Of a stretch of 64,000 nt of DNA, positions 9,019-17,869 are shown in pieces; position 1 is the stretch's first letter; each line of letters begins with the position of its first letter. Source of the DNA: JBBQZO01 sp038207625. GTDB lineage: Bacteria > Pseudomonadota > Gammaproteobacteria > Burkholderiales > Burkholderiaceae_D. Location of the stretch: positions 62,001 through 126,000 of the forward strand of contig JBBQZO010000012.1 of assembly GCA_038207625.1 (NCBI GenBank), in the 5' to 3' direction. Under the pieces are notes generated by a model. The model was not told the origin of the DNA and made no database searches. It saw nothing but the letters and a program-made list of their open reading frames with translations. A program made the translations under genes and the position numbers.

Positions 9019-9792
9019 TTAGTCCTGGTTGGGTTGGTGCAGTAGTTTGGCGCTGTGTGCGGCTGCTTGCTGATCGCGCTGCAAGTGGGCGATCAGGCTG
9101 TGCTGAGGATCTTGCCGGCCCCACTGGTCGAAATACACCAGCTCTTCGATCGGCAGACGGGGCAGCCAGCCGGCCGTTTCCAGCTCCGGTTTGGTGTGGA
9201 AATGGCTGACATAGCCGACGCACAGATAGGCGATCGGCGTGATGCGTTTCGGGATGCCCAGCGCAGCTTGCAAATCGTCCTGATTGAAGATGCTGACCCA
9301 GCCCACGCCCAGACCTTCGGCGCGCGCGGCCAGCCACAGGTTCTGCACCGCGCACACGCTGCTGTACAGGTCCATGGTTTTTACATGGGTGCGCCCGATC
9401 ACCACGGGCCCCGTGCGTGCGCGGTCGCAGGTGATGCAGATGCCAATCGGCGCTTCAAGGATGCCTTCCAGTTTCAGGTTCTGGTAGGTGCTGCGCCGTT
9501 CGGGCGCGAACTGCTCGCCCGCCTCGGCGTGCGCGGTGGCAAACGCCGCCTGCACTTTGCGCTTGACCACCTCCGATTGCACCACCAGGAAATTCCACGG
9601 TTGCATGAAGCCGACCGAGGGCGCATGGTGGGCCGCGTTCAGCACGCGGCTGAGGACATCGTCCGGCACCGGTGTGGGCAAAAACTGGCCGCGTACATCG
9701 CGGCGCGAAAAGATCGCGTGATACACGGCCGCACGGGCCTGTTCGGCAAACGCGTGCGTGTCCTGAACGGCTTGCGCCGGCGTGGTTTTCAT
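9019..9792 (-). CDS. bluB: 5,6-dimethylbenzimidazole synthase BluB
   Basis: A 257-residue flavin-dependent enzyme of the nitroreductase fold that cleaves reduced FMN to make DMB, the lower ligand of cobalamin. Family features are 'FSRRDVRGQFLPTPV' near residue 25, 'NAAHHAPSVGFMQPWNFL', 'APIGICITCDR' and 'LGVGWVSIF'. The start at 9792 has AGGGGA upstream. A cobalamin riboswitch occupies the leader, which fits a B12-synthesis gene repressed by cobalamin. No other cob genes are in the window. Confidence 0.93.
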   Translation of the reverse strand: MKTTPAQAVQDTHAFAEQARAAVYHAIFSRRDVRGQFLPTPVPDDVLSRVLNAAHHAPSVGFMQPWNFLVVQSEVVKRKVQAAFATAHAEAGEQFAPERRSTYQNLKLEGILEAPIGICITCDRARTGPVVIGRTHVKTMDLYSSVCAVQNLWLAARAEGLGVGWVSIFNQDDLQAALGIPKRITPIAYLCVGYVSHFHTKPELETAGWLPRLPIEELVYFDQWGRQDPQHSLIAHLQRDQQAAAHSAKLLHQPNQD

Positions 9793-9850
9793 GGCATTCC
9801 CCTGACGTGAAAAGTGAGACGCGCACTGGCCGTGCGACGCAAACAATTTC

Positions 9851-10007
9851 AGGCCGGTCTTCTGACTTGGGATCATCTGAAGCAGACGCCTTCCCGGCTT
9901 GCGCCAGTGGCATGTTTGCCTGCTTCATCCTCCTCACAGCGGTGGGCACGTGGCGGAATTGCACCGCCTTCCCGATTCTCCTGTCGCGGTCACGCGACGG
10001 GCACCTG
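9851..10007 (-). promoter_or_regulatory. cobalamin (B12) riboswitch in the bluB leader
   Basis: Read on the minus strand, the leader has the B12-element landmarks in order: GGTGCCC near the 5' end, AATCGGGAAGGCGGTGCAA with matching TTCCGCC, CCCACCGCTGTGAGG, 'TGCCACTGG', CGGGAAGGCG, and the terminal AGTCAGAAGACCGGCC. About 58 bases separate its end from the bluB ATG, which would allow control of translation initiation or transcription. Boundaries are approximate. Confidence 0.9.
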
Positions 10008-10080
10008 AAGGGCGCCATCATCGGGCGTCGCGGCAGGGCGTGTCAAGTAGGGACGATGGTTTGCCCTGATGCCGCGCGTA

Positions 10081-10515
10081 TCAAGCGTCGGGTTGCCCGG
10101 GCCGGGCCGGCGCGCTTGAGCTCGGGCGCAATTGACAACGCCCGGCGACGCATTGCACGCCCGGGTCGGTGACCAGCATGCAGTCGCTCAGGCGGCCGGC
10201 ACGTGTCTGCTCGGCCTTGGCCGCCTCGGCGTGCCGCGCGACCAGCCCAGCCAGGCGCGCCGCGTCGGCATGGTTGCTTGACCAGGCCAGAAACCCGGCC
10301 GGTCCGCCGCACGCCTTGACCCCGACCGCGATGCTGTGGCATTGCTCGGCGCGAACGCAGCTGGCATCGCCAACCTCGGCCTCGATCAACTGCCACAGTT
10401 GCCCGCTGGTGGGGGCCGTGGCGGCGGGCGGGGGCGCGGCGCACGCCACCCCTGCCAGAGCGAGCAAGGAGGAGCCGCCGGTGCGGCGCCAGCGCGAAAT
10501 GAGTGAGGTGTGCAT
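10081..10515 (-). CDS. small exported protein of unknown function
   Basis: About 144 residues. The start MHTSLISRWRRTGG leads into a hydrophobic stretch (SSLLALAGVACA) that could be cut by signal peptidase I or, less typically, as a lipoprotein. The mature part has six Cys in a compact pattern ('SCVRAEQCHS', 'ACGGPAGFLAWSS', 'DCMLVTDPGVQCVAGRCQL'), which suggests disulfides in the periplasm. I do not recognise a named family. It lies just upstream of the bluB riboswitch on the same strand but is separated from it by over 70 bases. Confidence 0.65.
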   Translation of the reverse strand: MHTSLISRWRRTGGSSLLALAGVACAAPPPAATAPTSGQLWQLIEAEVGDASCVRAEQCHSIAVGVKACGGPAGFLAWSSNHADAARLAGLVARHAEAAKAEQTRAGRLSDCMLVTDPGVQCVAGRCQLRPSSSAPARPGQPDA

Positions 10516-10729
10516 GCCTGATGATTGCCCATGTTGACGATGCCTGCAAGCGCCGCACGCGCAATCGGGCGCATGCGGCATGTGGCAAGTGGCATGCGGC
10601 GCCGGCATGCGGCGGGCACTTAGACATCATGGGTTGACCTGCTTGAACTCAAGCGGCGCGGATGAATCGATCAGTTCGGACACGCGCCGGCTCAGAGCGG
10701 CAATCGAGGCGGCAGGTCATGAACAGATT

Positions 10730-11731
10730 TCAGCGTGCGTGTTCGCTGTCCAGATGGGCCATCGCGCTGGGGTGGTAGCGCGCGCCGGCCACGGCCTCGG
10801 CCGGCATCGCTTCGGCCAGGCGCGCCAGATCGCCCTGCGACAGGCGCAGCGCGCCCGCGCCCAATGCTTCGTGCAGGCGTTCGCGCCGGCGCGCACCGAT
10901 CAACGGCACAATGTCGGCGCCCTGCGCCATCACCCACGCGATCGCCACCTGGGCCACGCTGGCGCCCAGTTCGGCCGCGATGGCGCGCACGCGCTCGACC
11001 AGCAGCAGGTTGGCGTCCAGGTTGTCGCCCTGAAAGCGCGGGCTGAACTGGCCGCGAAAGTCGGCCTCGCCGGCGCGCTGGCGGCTCCAGTGGCCGCTGA
11101 TCAGGCCGCGCGACAACACGCCATACGCGGTGATGCCGATGCCCAGTTCGCGCGCCACCGGCAAAATCTCCGCTTCGATGCCGCGCGAGATCATCGAGTA
11201 TTCGATCTGCAGGTCGCTGATTGGATGCACGGCGTGGGCCCGGCGCAGCGTTGCCGCGCTCACTTCGGACAGGCCGATGTGCTTGACGTAGCCGGCCTTG
11301 ACCAGCTCGGCGATGGCGCCCACCGTGTCTTCAATCGGCACGTTCGGGTCGAGCCGGGCGGGGCGGTAAATGTCGATGTGCTCGACCCCGAGGCGCATCA
11401 AGGAATACGCGGCGAAGTTTTTCACCGCTTGCGGGCGCGCGTCGTAGCCGCTCCAGCCGCGCCCCGGGTCGCGCAGCGCGCCGAACTTGACGCTGATGAG
11501 CGCGTTCGGATGCTGGCGACCGGCCAGCGCATCGCGGATCAGCAGTTCGTTGTGGCCCATGGCGTAAAAATCGCCCGTGTCGAGCAACGTGATGCCCGCG
11601 TCCAGCGCGGCGTGGATGGTGGCGATGCTTTCGTTGCGGTCGGCCGGTCCGTACAGGTCGGACATGCCCATGCAGCCCAGTCCCAGTTGCGCTACCTGCG
11701 GGCCGGTGCGGCCCAGTTGTGTGAGGTTCAT
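10730..11731 (-). CDS. aldo/keto reductase
   Basis: A 333-residue NADPH-dependent oxidoreductase fold (TIM barrel). 'LLDTGDFYAMGHNE' gives the catalytic Asp and Tyr, and 'ISVKFG' the Lys. The usual His of the tetrad is replaced: where most members have YxxHRxDP this one has 'YRPARLDP', a variant of one AKR subgroup. The C-terminal 'IVPLIGARRRERLHEAL' is the NADP-binding loop. It is divergent from a LysR regulator 131 bases away, which probably controls it. The physiological carbonyl substrate is unknown. Confidence 0.88.
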   Translation of the reverse strand: MNLTQLGRTGPQVAQLGLGCMGMSDLYGPADRNESIATIHAALDAGITLLDTGDFYAMGHNELLIRDALAGRQHPNALISVKFGALRDPGRGWSGYDARPQAVKNFAAYSLMRLGVEHIDIYRPARLDPNVPIEDTVGAIAELVKAGYVKHIGLSEVSAATLRRAHAVHPISDLQIEYSMISRGIEAEILPVARELGIGITAYGVLSRGLISGHWSRQRAGEADFRGQFSPRFQGDNLDANLLLVERVRAIAAELGASVAQVAIAWVMAQGADIVPLIGARRRERLHEALGAGALRLSQGDLARLAEAMPAEAVAGARYHPSAMAHLDSEHAR

Positions 11732-11800
11732 GTGATGGTCCCGATGTTCGATGGTGGTTGCGCGCAGCCGGCTTGGCCGCGCAGGGACACCATTATGCTA

Positions 11801-11816
11801 TTATCGAATTCGCTAA
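11801..11816. promoter_or_regulatory. palindrome in AKR-LysR divergent region
   Basis: TTATCGAATTCGCTAA is a near-perfect 16-bp palindrome (14 of 16 positions) in an AT-rich patch between the divergent AKR and LysR genes; a related TTCGAGAATTGGTAA sits closer to the LysR start. LysR proteins bind such dyads in divergent promoters, so this is a candidate operator. Confidence 0.45.
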
Positions 11817-11862
11817 TAAATCATCGATTCGTTACTAGATTATTCGAGAATTGGTAATAATA

Positions 11863-12756
11863 ATGGAGCAGATCAAAGCCATGCAGATCTTCCGCTGCGT
11901 GGCGCAGTGCAAGAGCTTTGCCCAGGCAGCCGAACAGCTGGACTTGCCCCGGCCAACGGTGACGAACGCCGTGCAAAGCGTCGAGCATCAGCTGGGCGTG
12001 CGGCTGCTGCAACGCACCACCCGCAAGGTCAGCCTGACGCTTGAGGGCAGCCTGTATCTGGAGCGTTGCACGCGCCTCTTGGCCGACCTCGACGAGATGA
12101 ACGGCCTGTTCCTCGGACAAGCCCAGCGCCCTAGCGGCAGCATCCGCATCGACTTGCCCGAACGGCTTGCGCGTCTGTCTGTGATCCCGCGCCTGCCCGA
12201 GTTCTTCGCGCGCTACCCGGACATCAGCGTGCGGCTGGGCGCCAACGACCGTTTCGTCGACCTGGTCGGCGAGGGCATCGACTGCGCGGTGCGGGTGGGC
12301 AGTTTGCGCGATTCGAGCCTGGTCGCCAGGCGCATCGGCGACATGGTGCAGATCAATTGCGCGTCGCGCGCCTACCTCGACCTGCACGGCCGCCCGCAGA
12401 CGCTGGCCGAATTGCGTCAGCACACGGCCGTCAATTTTTTTTCCAGCCAGACGGGGCGCGACATGGACTGGGAATACGAGGAAGCGGGCCAGACGCGCAC
12501 GTTGGCCATGCGCAGCCAGATCTCGGTGAGCAGCGCCGAGGCGTATGTGGCCAGTTGCCGCGCCGGCCTGGGCTTGATCCAGGCGCCGCGCATGGGCATG
12601 GAAGCCTTGCTGGCCAGCGGCGAACTGGAGGACGTGCTCAGTCGCTGGCGTCCCGCGGCGATGCCGGTGTCGGTCGTGTATCCGCACAACCGCCACCTGT
12701 CGCCGCGCGTGCGGGTGTTCGTCGACTGGCTGGCCGACGTGCTCAGCGTGGCGTAA
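11863..12756 (+). CDS. LysR-family transcriptional regulator
   Basis: A 297-residue regulator. The N-terminal winged helix is 'MQIFRCVAQCKSFAQAAEQL' followed by 'PTVTNAVQSVEHQLGVRLLQR'; the rest is the LysR effector-binding domain of the CrgA/DsdC-like subgroup ('FFARYPDISVRLGANDRFVDLVGEGIDCAVRVG'). The ATG at 11863 is preferred over TTG at 11851. Its divergent partner is the aldo/keto reductase, the likely target. The effector is unknown. Confidence 0.9.
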   Translation: MEQIKAMQIFRCVAQCKSFAQAAEQLDLPRPTVTNAVQSVEHQLGVRLLQRTTRKVSLTLEGSLYLERCTRLLADLDEMNGLFLGQAQRPSGSIRIDLPERLARLSVIPRLPEFFARYPDISVRLGANDRFVDLVGEGIDCAVRVGSLRDSSLVARRIGDMVQINCASRAYLDLHGRPQTLAELRQHTAVNFFSSQTGRDMDWEYEEAGQTRTLAMRSQISVSSAEAYVASCRAGLGLIQAPRMGMEALLASGELEDVLSRWRPAAMPVSVVYPHNRHLSPRVRVFVDWLADVLSVA

Positions 12757-12852
12757 AGACAACAGGCGCGCGCCGCTCGCACCGTGCGACCGGCGCCAGG
12801 CACGCCTGCTCTGGCGTGCGCACGGGGCGACGCGCTACGCTGCTCAGGTAGG

Positions 12853-12955
12853 TCCGCTGCGCACGAAGGCGCGCGCAGCGGAACAGGAAGCGCATATCCA
12901 TGCACGAAATCATTCGTTCGCGCCCAATTGCCACGCTGCTAAGGTCGCAGCGTGG
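12853..12955 (+). other. two perfect hairpins in the TonB-receptor leader
   Basis: Between the LysR stop and the receptor start lie CCGCTGCGC-N10-GCGCAGCGG (12854-12881) and CCACGCTG-N9-CAGCGTGG (12931-12955). The first could end the LysR transcript. The second lies 61 bases before the receptor ATG and could be part of a structured leader. I could not match either to a known riboswitch. Confidence 0.4.
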
Positions 12956-13016
12956 GGCGTGGCGATGTGCGCCATGCCCGCCAAGTCCAGCACCGTCAAC
13001 TGAAAGGCACTACCCG

Positions 13017-15419
13017 ATGAGTTCCAAACCAAGTCGCACGCTCAGAACGTCCTCCACCCTGTCGCGCCGGTTGCTGCTGGCCGGCGTAATTTCTTCGCTG
13101 GGGGCTGCGGCCGTCGCACAAGAGGCTGTGCCGCTCGATGGCGAGCTGCAGTCGGTCGTCGTTACCGGCACCTATGCCAAGAATCGCCGCACCATCGATT
13201 CCGAATCGCCGATCGACATCATCGGTGCGCGCGAACTGCAAAGCACCGGCTCGACCGAGCTGGCCACCGTACTGGGACGCCTGCTGCCCTCGCTCAATTT
13301 TCCCCGCCCGTCCGGCGCCGACGCCAGCGACGCGGTGCGCCCGGCCCAGTTGCGCGGCCTGTCGCCCGACCAGACGCTGGTGCTGGTGAACGGCAAGCGC
13401 CGCCACACCTCGGCCGTCGTCAACGTCAACGGCACGCAGGGACGCGGTTCGGCGCCGGTGGACCTGAACGCGATTCCGCTGTCGGCGATCGACCATGTCG
13501 AGGTGCTGCGCGACGGCGCCGCCGCCCAATACGGCTCGGACGCGATCGCCGGGGTGATCAACATCATTTTGAAAAAAGGCGCCAGCGGCGGCGCCGTCGA
13601 GGTGGGGCTGGGCGAGTACCAGGAGCGCGACGGCTTGCAGCGCAGCGTCAAGGGATCGGGCGGTTTCGCGCTGGGCGAGCAGGGCTGGGTGCGCATCGCC
13701 GGCGAACTGGCCGAGCGCGGCGCCACCAACCGCGCCGGCCCCGACCTGCGCAATCCGAAAGAGCCGCGCTATGGCCAGGTCAATCAGCGTTTCGGCGACC
13801 CGGACAGCCGTCCGCGCGCGCTGGTCGTCAACAGCCAATACCGTTTGAGCGACGACGTCGACTGGTATGCGCTGGCCAATTACAGCGAGCGCAGTACCTC
13901 GGCGGCGGCCACCTGGCGCACTGCCTTCAATGGCAGCGTGCTGCGCGCGCCGACCTTGTTCCCGCAAGGCTTTCTGCCGCTTGAGAACAGCAACACGATC
14001 GATCAGGCCATCGTCACCGGCGTGCGCGGCGAACGCGGCGCGTGGCGCTGGGATGCCAGCGTCAACTACGGCAATAATCTGTTCAAGCTCGACCTCGACC
14101 AGACCGTCAATCAGGATTTGGGCGCGGCCAGCCCGACCCATTTCTTTGCCGGCCGTCTGGAGAACACCCAGACGGTGCTCAATGTCGACGTCGCCAGGGA
14201 ATACGGACTGGAGGCCTTGAAAGGCCCGCTGACGCTGGCGCTGGGCGCCGAACTGCGCAACGAAAAATACCAGATCGGCGCGGGCGACCCGGCCTCGTAC
14301 TATCTGAGTGGATCGCAAGGTTTCAGCGGCTTTCGCCCGATCAACGAGGGCTCGCACAGCCGTCACAATCAATCCTTGTACGCCAATCTGGAAGCGGATT
14401 TGACGGCCAAACTGTCGGGCGCGCTCGCGCTGCGCCACGAGCATTACAGCGACTTCGGCAGCACCACGTCGGTCAAGACGTCGGGGCGCTACGCGTTCAG
14501 CGACGCCGTGTCGCTGCGCGCCACCGGCTCCACCGGTTTTCGCGCACCGTCGCTGGCGCAGCAGTACTACACCATCACGACGACCAATTTTTCGGTCATC
14601 AACGGCTTCAACACGCCGATCGAAACGGGCACCTTTGCCGTCAACAGCGCGGCGGCGCAGGCGCTGGGCGCACAGGCGCTGAAACCGGAAAAGGCGCGCA
14701 ATCTGAGCCTGGGCGTGCAGCTGCAGCCGACGCAAAACCTGACGACGACGATCGACGCCTACCGGATCGATATCGACGACCGGATCGCGCTGTCGGCCAA
14801 CATGACGCTGCCCGACGGCTTGAAGACCGTCCTCGCCGGGCAGGGTACGCCGGTTGGCGCGGCGCGCTATTTCACCAACGCGATCGACACCCGCACGACC
14901 GGCGTGGACGTGCTGAGCACCTACCGGATCGCCTTGCCAAACCGCGACAAGCTCGACTTCACGCTGGGCTACAACCACAACGACACCAAGCTCGAACGGG
15001 TGGCCGCCAATCCTGCTTTGCTGAGCCAATATGGCTTGACGCTGATCGACCGCCAAACGATACAGCGCATCACCGTCGGTTCGCCCAAGGACAAGTTCAG
15101 CCTGGCCGCCGACTATGCGGCGGCCAGCTGGAAGGCGCATGCGCTGGTGACCCGTTACGGCAGCTTCACGGTGCCGCAAAATAACGCCACGCTGGACCAG
15201 GGCTACGCGCCGCAGTGGGTGCTTGATCTGGCGGGCAGCATCCAACTTGACAAGAACTGGACGCTCGCTGGCGGCATCGACAACGCCAGCAACCGCTATC
15301 CGGATCAAGTGACCAGCGCCGGTAATCTGAACAACAATGGCATCAATCCGTACAGCGGTTTTGCGCCGAACGGTTTTAATGGCCGCTATTTTTACGCCAA
15401 GGCCAGCTACGCCTGGTAG
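13017..15419 (+). CDS. TonB-dependent outer-membrane receptor
   Basis: An 800-residue receptor. Signal peptide (RRLLLAGVISSLGAAAVAQ), then 'LQSVVVTGTY' (TonB box region), a plug domain with 'VLVNGKRRHTSAVVNVNG' and 'VEVLRDGAAAQYGSDAIAGVINIILKK', and a 22-strand barrel ending in an aromatic residue (KASYAW). The ATG at 13017 opens the signal peptide; upstream codons in frame do not. It is followed 75 bases later by metY on the same strand, which hints at uptake of a sulfur compound or methionine precursor, but the ligand cannot be deduced. Confidence 0.9.
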   Translation: MSSKPSRTLRTSSTLSRRLLLAGVISSLGAAAVAQEAVPLDGELQSVVVTGTYAKNRRTIDSESPIDIIGARELQSTGSTELATVLGRLLPSLNFPRPSGADASDAVRPAQLRGLSPDQTLVLVNGKRRHTSAVVNVNGTQGRGSAPVDLNAIPLSAIDHVEVLRDGAAAQYGSDAIAGVINIILKKGASGGAVEVGLGEYQERDGLQRSVKGSGGFALGEQGWVRIAGELAERGATNRAGPDLRNPKEPRYGQVNQRFGDPDSRPRALVVNSQYRLSDDVDWYALANYSERSTSAAATWRTAFNGSVLRAPTLFPQGFLPLENSNTIDQAIVTGVRGERGAWRWDASVNYGNNLFKLDLDQTVNQDLGAASPTHFFAGRLENTQTVLNVDVAREYGLEALKGPLTLALGAELRNEKYQIGAGDPASYYLSGSQGFSGFRPINEGSHSRHNQSLYANLEADLTAKLSGALALRHEHYSDFGSTTSVKTSGRYAFSDAVSLRATGSTGFRAPSLAQQYYTITTTNFSVINGFNTPIETGTFAVNSAAAQALGAQALKPEKARNLSLGVQLQPTQNLTTTIDAYRIDIDDRIALSANMTLPDGLKTVLAGQGTPVGAARYFTNAIDTRTTGVDVLSTYRIALPNRDKLDFTLGYNHNDTKLERVAANPALLSQYGLTLIDRQTIQRITVGSPKDKFSLAADYAAASWKAHALVTRYGSFTVPQNNATLDQGYAPQWVLDLAGSIQLDKNWTLAGGIDNASNRYPDQVTSAGNLNNNGINPYSGFAPNGFNGRYFYAKASYAW

Positions 15420-15494
15420 CTTGGTCGGGCGCGCCGCAGCGGCGGGGCGCCCATCCACGTTCAACTGTCGACTTCAACCTATACGAAAGCCAGC

Positions 15495-16778
15495 ATGAAA
15501 CTTGAAACCATGGCCGTGCACGCCGGCTACTCGCCGGACCCCACCACCAAGTCGGCCGCGGTGCCGATCTACCAGACGGTCGCCTACGCGTTTGACAGCG
15601 CCCAGCATGGCGCGGACCTGTTCGACCTGAAGGTGCCGGGCAATATCTACACGCGCATTATGAATCCGACCCAGGATGTGCTGGAAAAACGCCTGGCCGC
15701 GCTCGAAGGCGGCATCGGCGCACTGGCTGTCGCGTCGGGCATGGCGGCGATCACGTATGCGATCCAGACCATCACCGAGGCGGGCGATAATTTCATTTCG
15801 GCCAGCCAGCTGTACGGCGGCACCTACAATCTGTTCGCGCACACGCTGCCGCAGATGGGCATCGAAGTGCGTTTTGCCGACGCGCGCGATCCGGACAGTT
15901 TCGCGCCGCTGATCGATGCGCGCACCAAGGCGATTTTTTGCGAGTCGATCGGCAACCCGCTGGGCAACGTCACCGATTTCGCGCGCCTGGCCCAGATCGC
16001 GCACGCGCACGGCATCCCGCTGATCGTCGACAACACCGTGCCCAGCCCGTATCTGTGCCGCCCGATCGAGCATGGCGCCGACATCGTCGTCCATTCGCTC
16101 ACCAAGTATCTGGGTGGGCACGGCAACAGCGTGGGCGGCGCCATCGTCGACAGCGGCACGTTTCCGTGGGCCGCGCACAAGGAGCGCTTCAAGCGTTTGA
16201 ACGAGCCGGACGTGTCCTATCACGGCGTGGTGTACACCGAGGCGCTGGGGCCGGCCGCGTTTATCGGACGCGCGCGCGTGGTCCCGCTGCGCAATATGGG
16301 CGCGGCCATTTCACCGATGAACGCCTTTCTAATCTTGCAGGGGATCGAAACGCTGGCGCTGCGCATGGACCGCATCTGCGACAACGCGCTGGCGATTGCG
16401 CGCTATTTGCAGGACCATCCGAAGGTTGCCTGGGTCAACTACGCGGCCCTGGAAGAACATCGCGATCACGCGCTGGTGAAGAAATATATGGGCGGACGCG
16501 CCTCCGGCATTTTGTCGTTCGGGCTGCGCCACAGCGACGCCGATCCGCGCGCAGCCGGTGCACGGGTGCTCGACGCGCTGCAGTTGTTCACGCGTCTGGT
16601 CAATATCGGCGACGCCAAGTCGCTGGCCACCCATCCGGCCTCGACGACGCACCGGCAACTGGACGGCGCCGAACTGGCAAAGGCCGGCGTGAGCGAAGAC
16701 ATGCTGCGCCTGTCGATCGGGATCGAGCATATCGACGATCTGCGCGCCGATCTGGAGCAGGCCTTGCAGGCAGCCTGA
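15495..16778 (+). CDS. metY: O-acetylhomoserine sulfhydrylase (aminocarboxypropyltransferase)
   Basis: A 427-residue PLP enzyme of the Cys/Met metabolism family. It makes homocysteine from O-acetylhomoserine and sulfide, the direct-sulfhydrylation route to methionine. The PLP lysine is K204 in 'HSLTKYLGGHGN'; other family motifs are 'YTRIMNPTQDVLEKRLAALEGG' region, 'VASGMAAITYA' and 'FCESIGNPLGNVTD'. The length fits MetY rather than the shorter MetB/MetZ. It lies after a TonB receptor gene and ends at a strong hairpin. Confidence 0.93.
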   Translation: MKLETMAVHAGYSPDPTTKSAAVPIYQTVAYAFDSAQHGADLFDLKVPGNIYTRIMNPTQDVLEKRLAALEGGIGALAVASGMAAITYAIQTITEAGDNFISASQLYGGTYNLFAHTLPQMGIEVRFADARDPDSFAPLIDARTKAIFCESIGNPLGNVTDFARLAQIAHAHGIPLIVDNTVPSPYLCRPIEHGADIVVHSLTKYLGGHGNSVGGAIVDSGTFPWAAHKERFKRLNEPDVSYHGVVYTEALGPAAFIGRARVVPLRNMGAAISPMNAFLILQGIETLALRMDRICDNALAIARYLQDHPKVAWVNYAALEEHRDHALVKKYMGGRASGILSFGLRHSDADPRAAGARVLDALQLFTRLVNIGDAKSLATHPASTTHRQLDGAELAKAGVSEDMLRLSIGIEHIDDLRADLEQALQAA

Positions 16779-16789
16779 GCGACGCGCAG

Positions 16790-16824
16790 GCATCGGGCCG
16801 GCTGGCTGGTCGGCGGCCCGATGC
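16790..16824 (+). terminator. hairpin after metY
   Basis: GCATCGGGCC and GGCCCGATGC form a perfect 10-bp GC-rich stem 12 bases after the metY stop. No T-run follows, so termination may be inefficient or Rho-assisted. Confidence 0.5.
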
Positions 16825-16910
16825 GTGCGACGCGGCAAGGATCGGCGCGGCGCACGCACGAGGCGCGCATGTGCGGCGTGGCGCGTACATGATTGGCGCT
16901 GGCACGCCGC

Positions 16911-16964
16911 GCGCCGGTAAAAGCGCTACAGCACCATGCGCCGGTGAAAGCGCTACAGCACCAC
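16911..16964. repeat. 27-bp tandem duplication over a gene end
   Basis: Two adjacent 27-bp copies (16911-16937, 16938-16964) differ at two positions. The second copy contains the last codons and the TAG of the protease gene on the minus strand, so the first copy is a spare duplicate of that gene end including a second stop codon. Confidence 0.9.
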
Positions 16965-17522
16965 GCGCTTGGTCAGCGGCACGACATAGTTGTCCTTGTG
17001 GCTCAGCAGCGTGTCATACGACAGCACCTTCAAACCGCTGGTCATGAAGGCCTGAATACGCGGCAGCCTGGCGTCGTACCAGGGGTCGTAGACCAGATAG
17101 TCCATTCCCAACTGTCCGCCGCTGGCCAGCACCAGCACCATATGTCCCATGCCGCCCGATTTGGGCGTCAATCCCAGCAGCGCGGGCATGCCTTTGGTGG
17201 TCAAGGCGTTGTTGAACGACGCGAAAGCCTGCTCCACGTTGGTGGGGAACAGCTCTTTGACCGTTGTCGTGACGCCCGTGATGTGGGACACGTAGAGGAT
17301 CATTTCCAGCGTTTCCTTGTCGTTGAGCGCGACAATTTTGTAGCCAGGAAACGCATACGACAAAATATCCTGATCGGTGACGTCGCTCAGGCCGAGCAGG
17401 GCACTACGGGCGTTGATCAGGCAGGCCGCCCAGCAACTGGTCAGGTCGGACTGGCGTTGAAAGGTCAGGCCCGACGGATTGATCCCTTCATAGTAGTGTC
17501 CCGCGTACATGAATGTAGCCAT
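16953..17522 (-). CDS. papain-like cysteine protease domain protein
   Basis: A 189-residue protein without signal peptide. The catalytic set of the papain-like/C39-like fold can be placed: Q24 and C30 in 'FQRQSDLTSCWAAC' (the Q-x5-C-W-A-A signature), H127 in 'GGMGHMVLVL' and D146 in 'LVYDPWYD'. Family relatives include AvrRpt2-like (PF12385-type) and other stand-alone bacterial proteases; the substrate is unknown. The ATG at 17522 has GGAGAGTCAA ahead. It stands alone, divergent from a 60-residue gene, with a 27-bp repeat at its 3' end. Confidence 0.7.
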   Translation of the reverse strand: MATFMYAGHYYEGINPSGLTFQRQSDLTSCWAACLINARSALLGLSDVTDQDILSYAFPGYKIVALNDKETLEMILYVSHITGVTTTVKELFPTNVEQAFASFNNALTTKGMPALLGLTPKSGGMGHMVLVLASGGQLGMDYLVYDPWYDARLPRIQAFMTSGLKVLSYDTLLSHKDNYVVPLTKRVVL

Positions 17523-17869
17523 TTGACTCTCCGTGAGAAGTGACGATGGTTCAAAATCGCGAATTGACTGGGGCTCCGGCGCGAGCGTGGTGGCGATCCG
17601 ACTGGTGCAGGATGCATATTTGGATGGCAATTGATGTCAATTTTGCCTCATCGTCTACAAAACATCAAACTGTTTTCAATGTCAACTGGAGGCTGCGCAG
17701 TCGATCGGGCAGGCATGCGTGCCGCTGGGGAGACGTGCGCCGCCAGTCCGACGTCATGACGGCCCGCATCAACGCTGCGGCGGGTATGCGCGCTGCCCCT
17801 ATGTTCGACAACGCACAGAAACATGCCGCGCGACGAGGCATGATGTCCGTCTTTGAGAAGGAACATATC
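17523..17869. other. divergent intergenic region
   Basis: This 347-base stretch separates the protease gene from the 60-residue gene. It includes an AT-richer patch around 17625-17690 that is a likely promoter area. Open frames through it give no recognisable protein. Confidence 0.5.

Noticed and set aside
12757..13016. SAM or SAH riboswitch before the TonB receptor and metY
   Set aside because: Hairpins are present, but conserved core sequences of SAM-I, SAM-II or SAH switches were not found by eye.
12996..15464. Long antisense frame over the TonB receptor
   Set aside because: Same effect of third-position GC; low-complexity basic sequence, no ribosome site.
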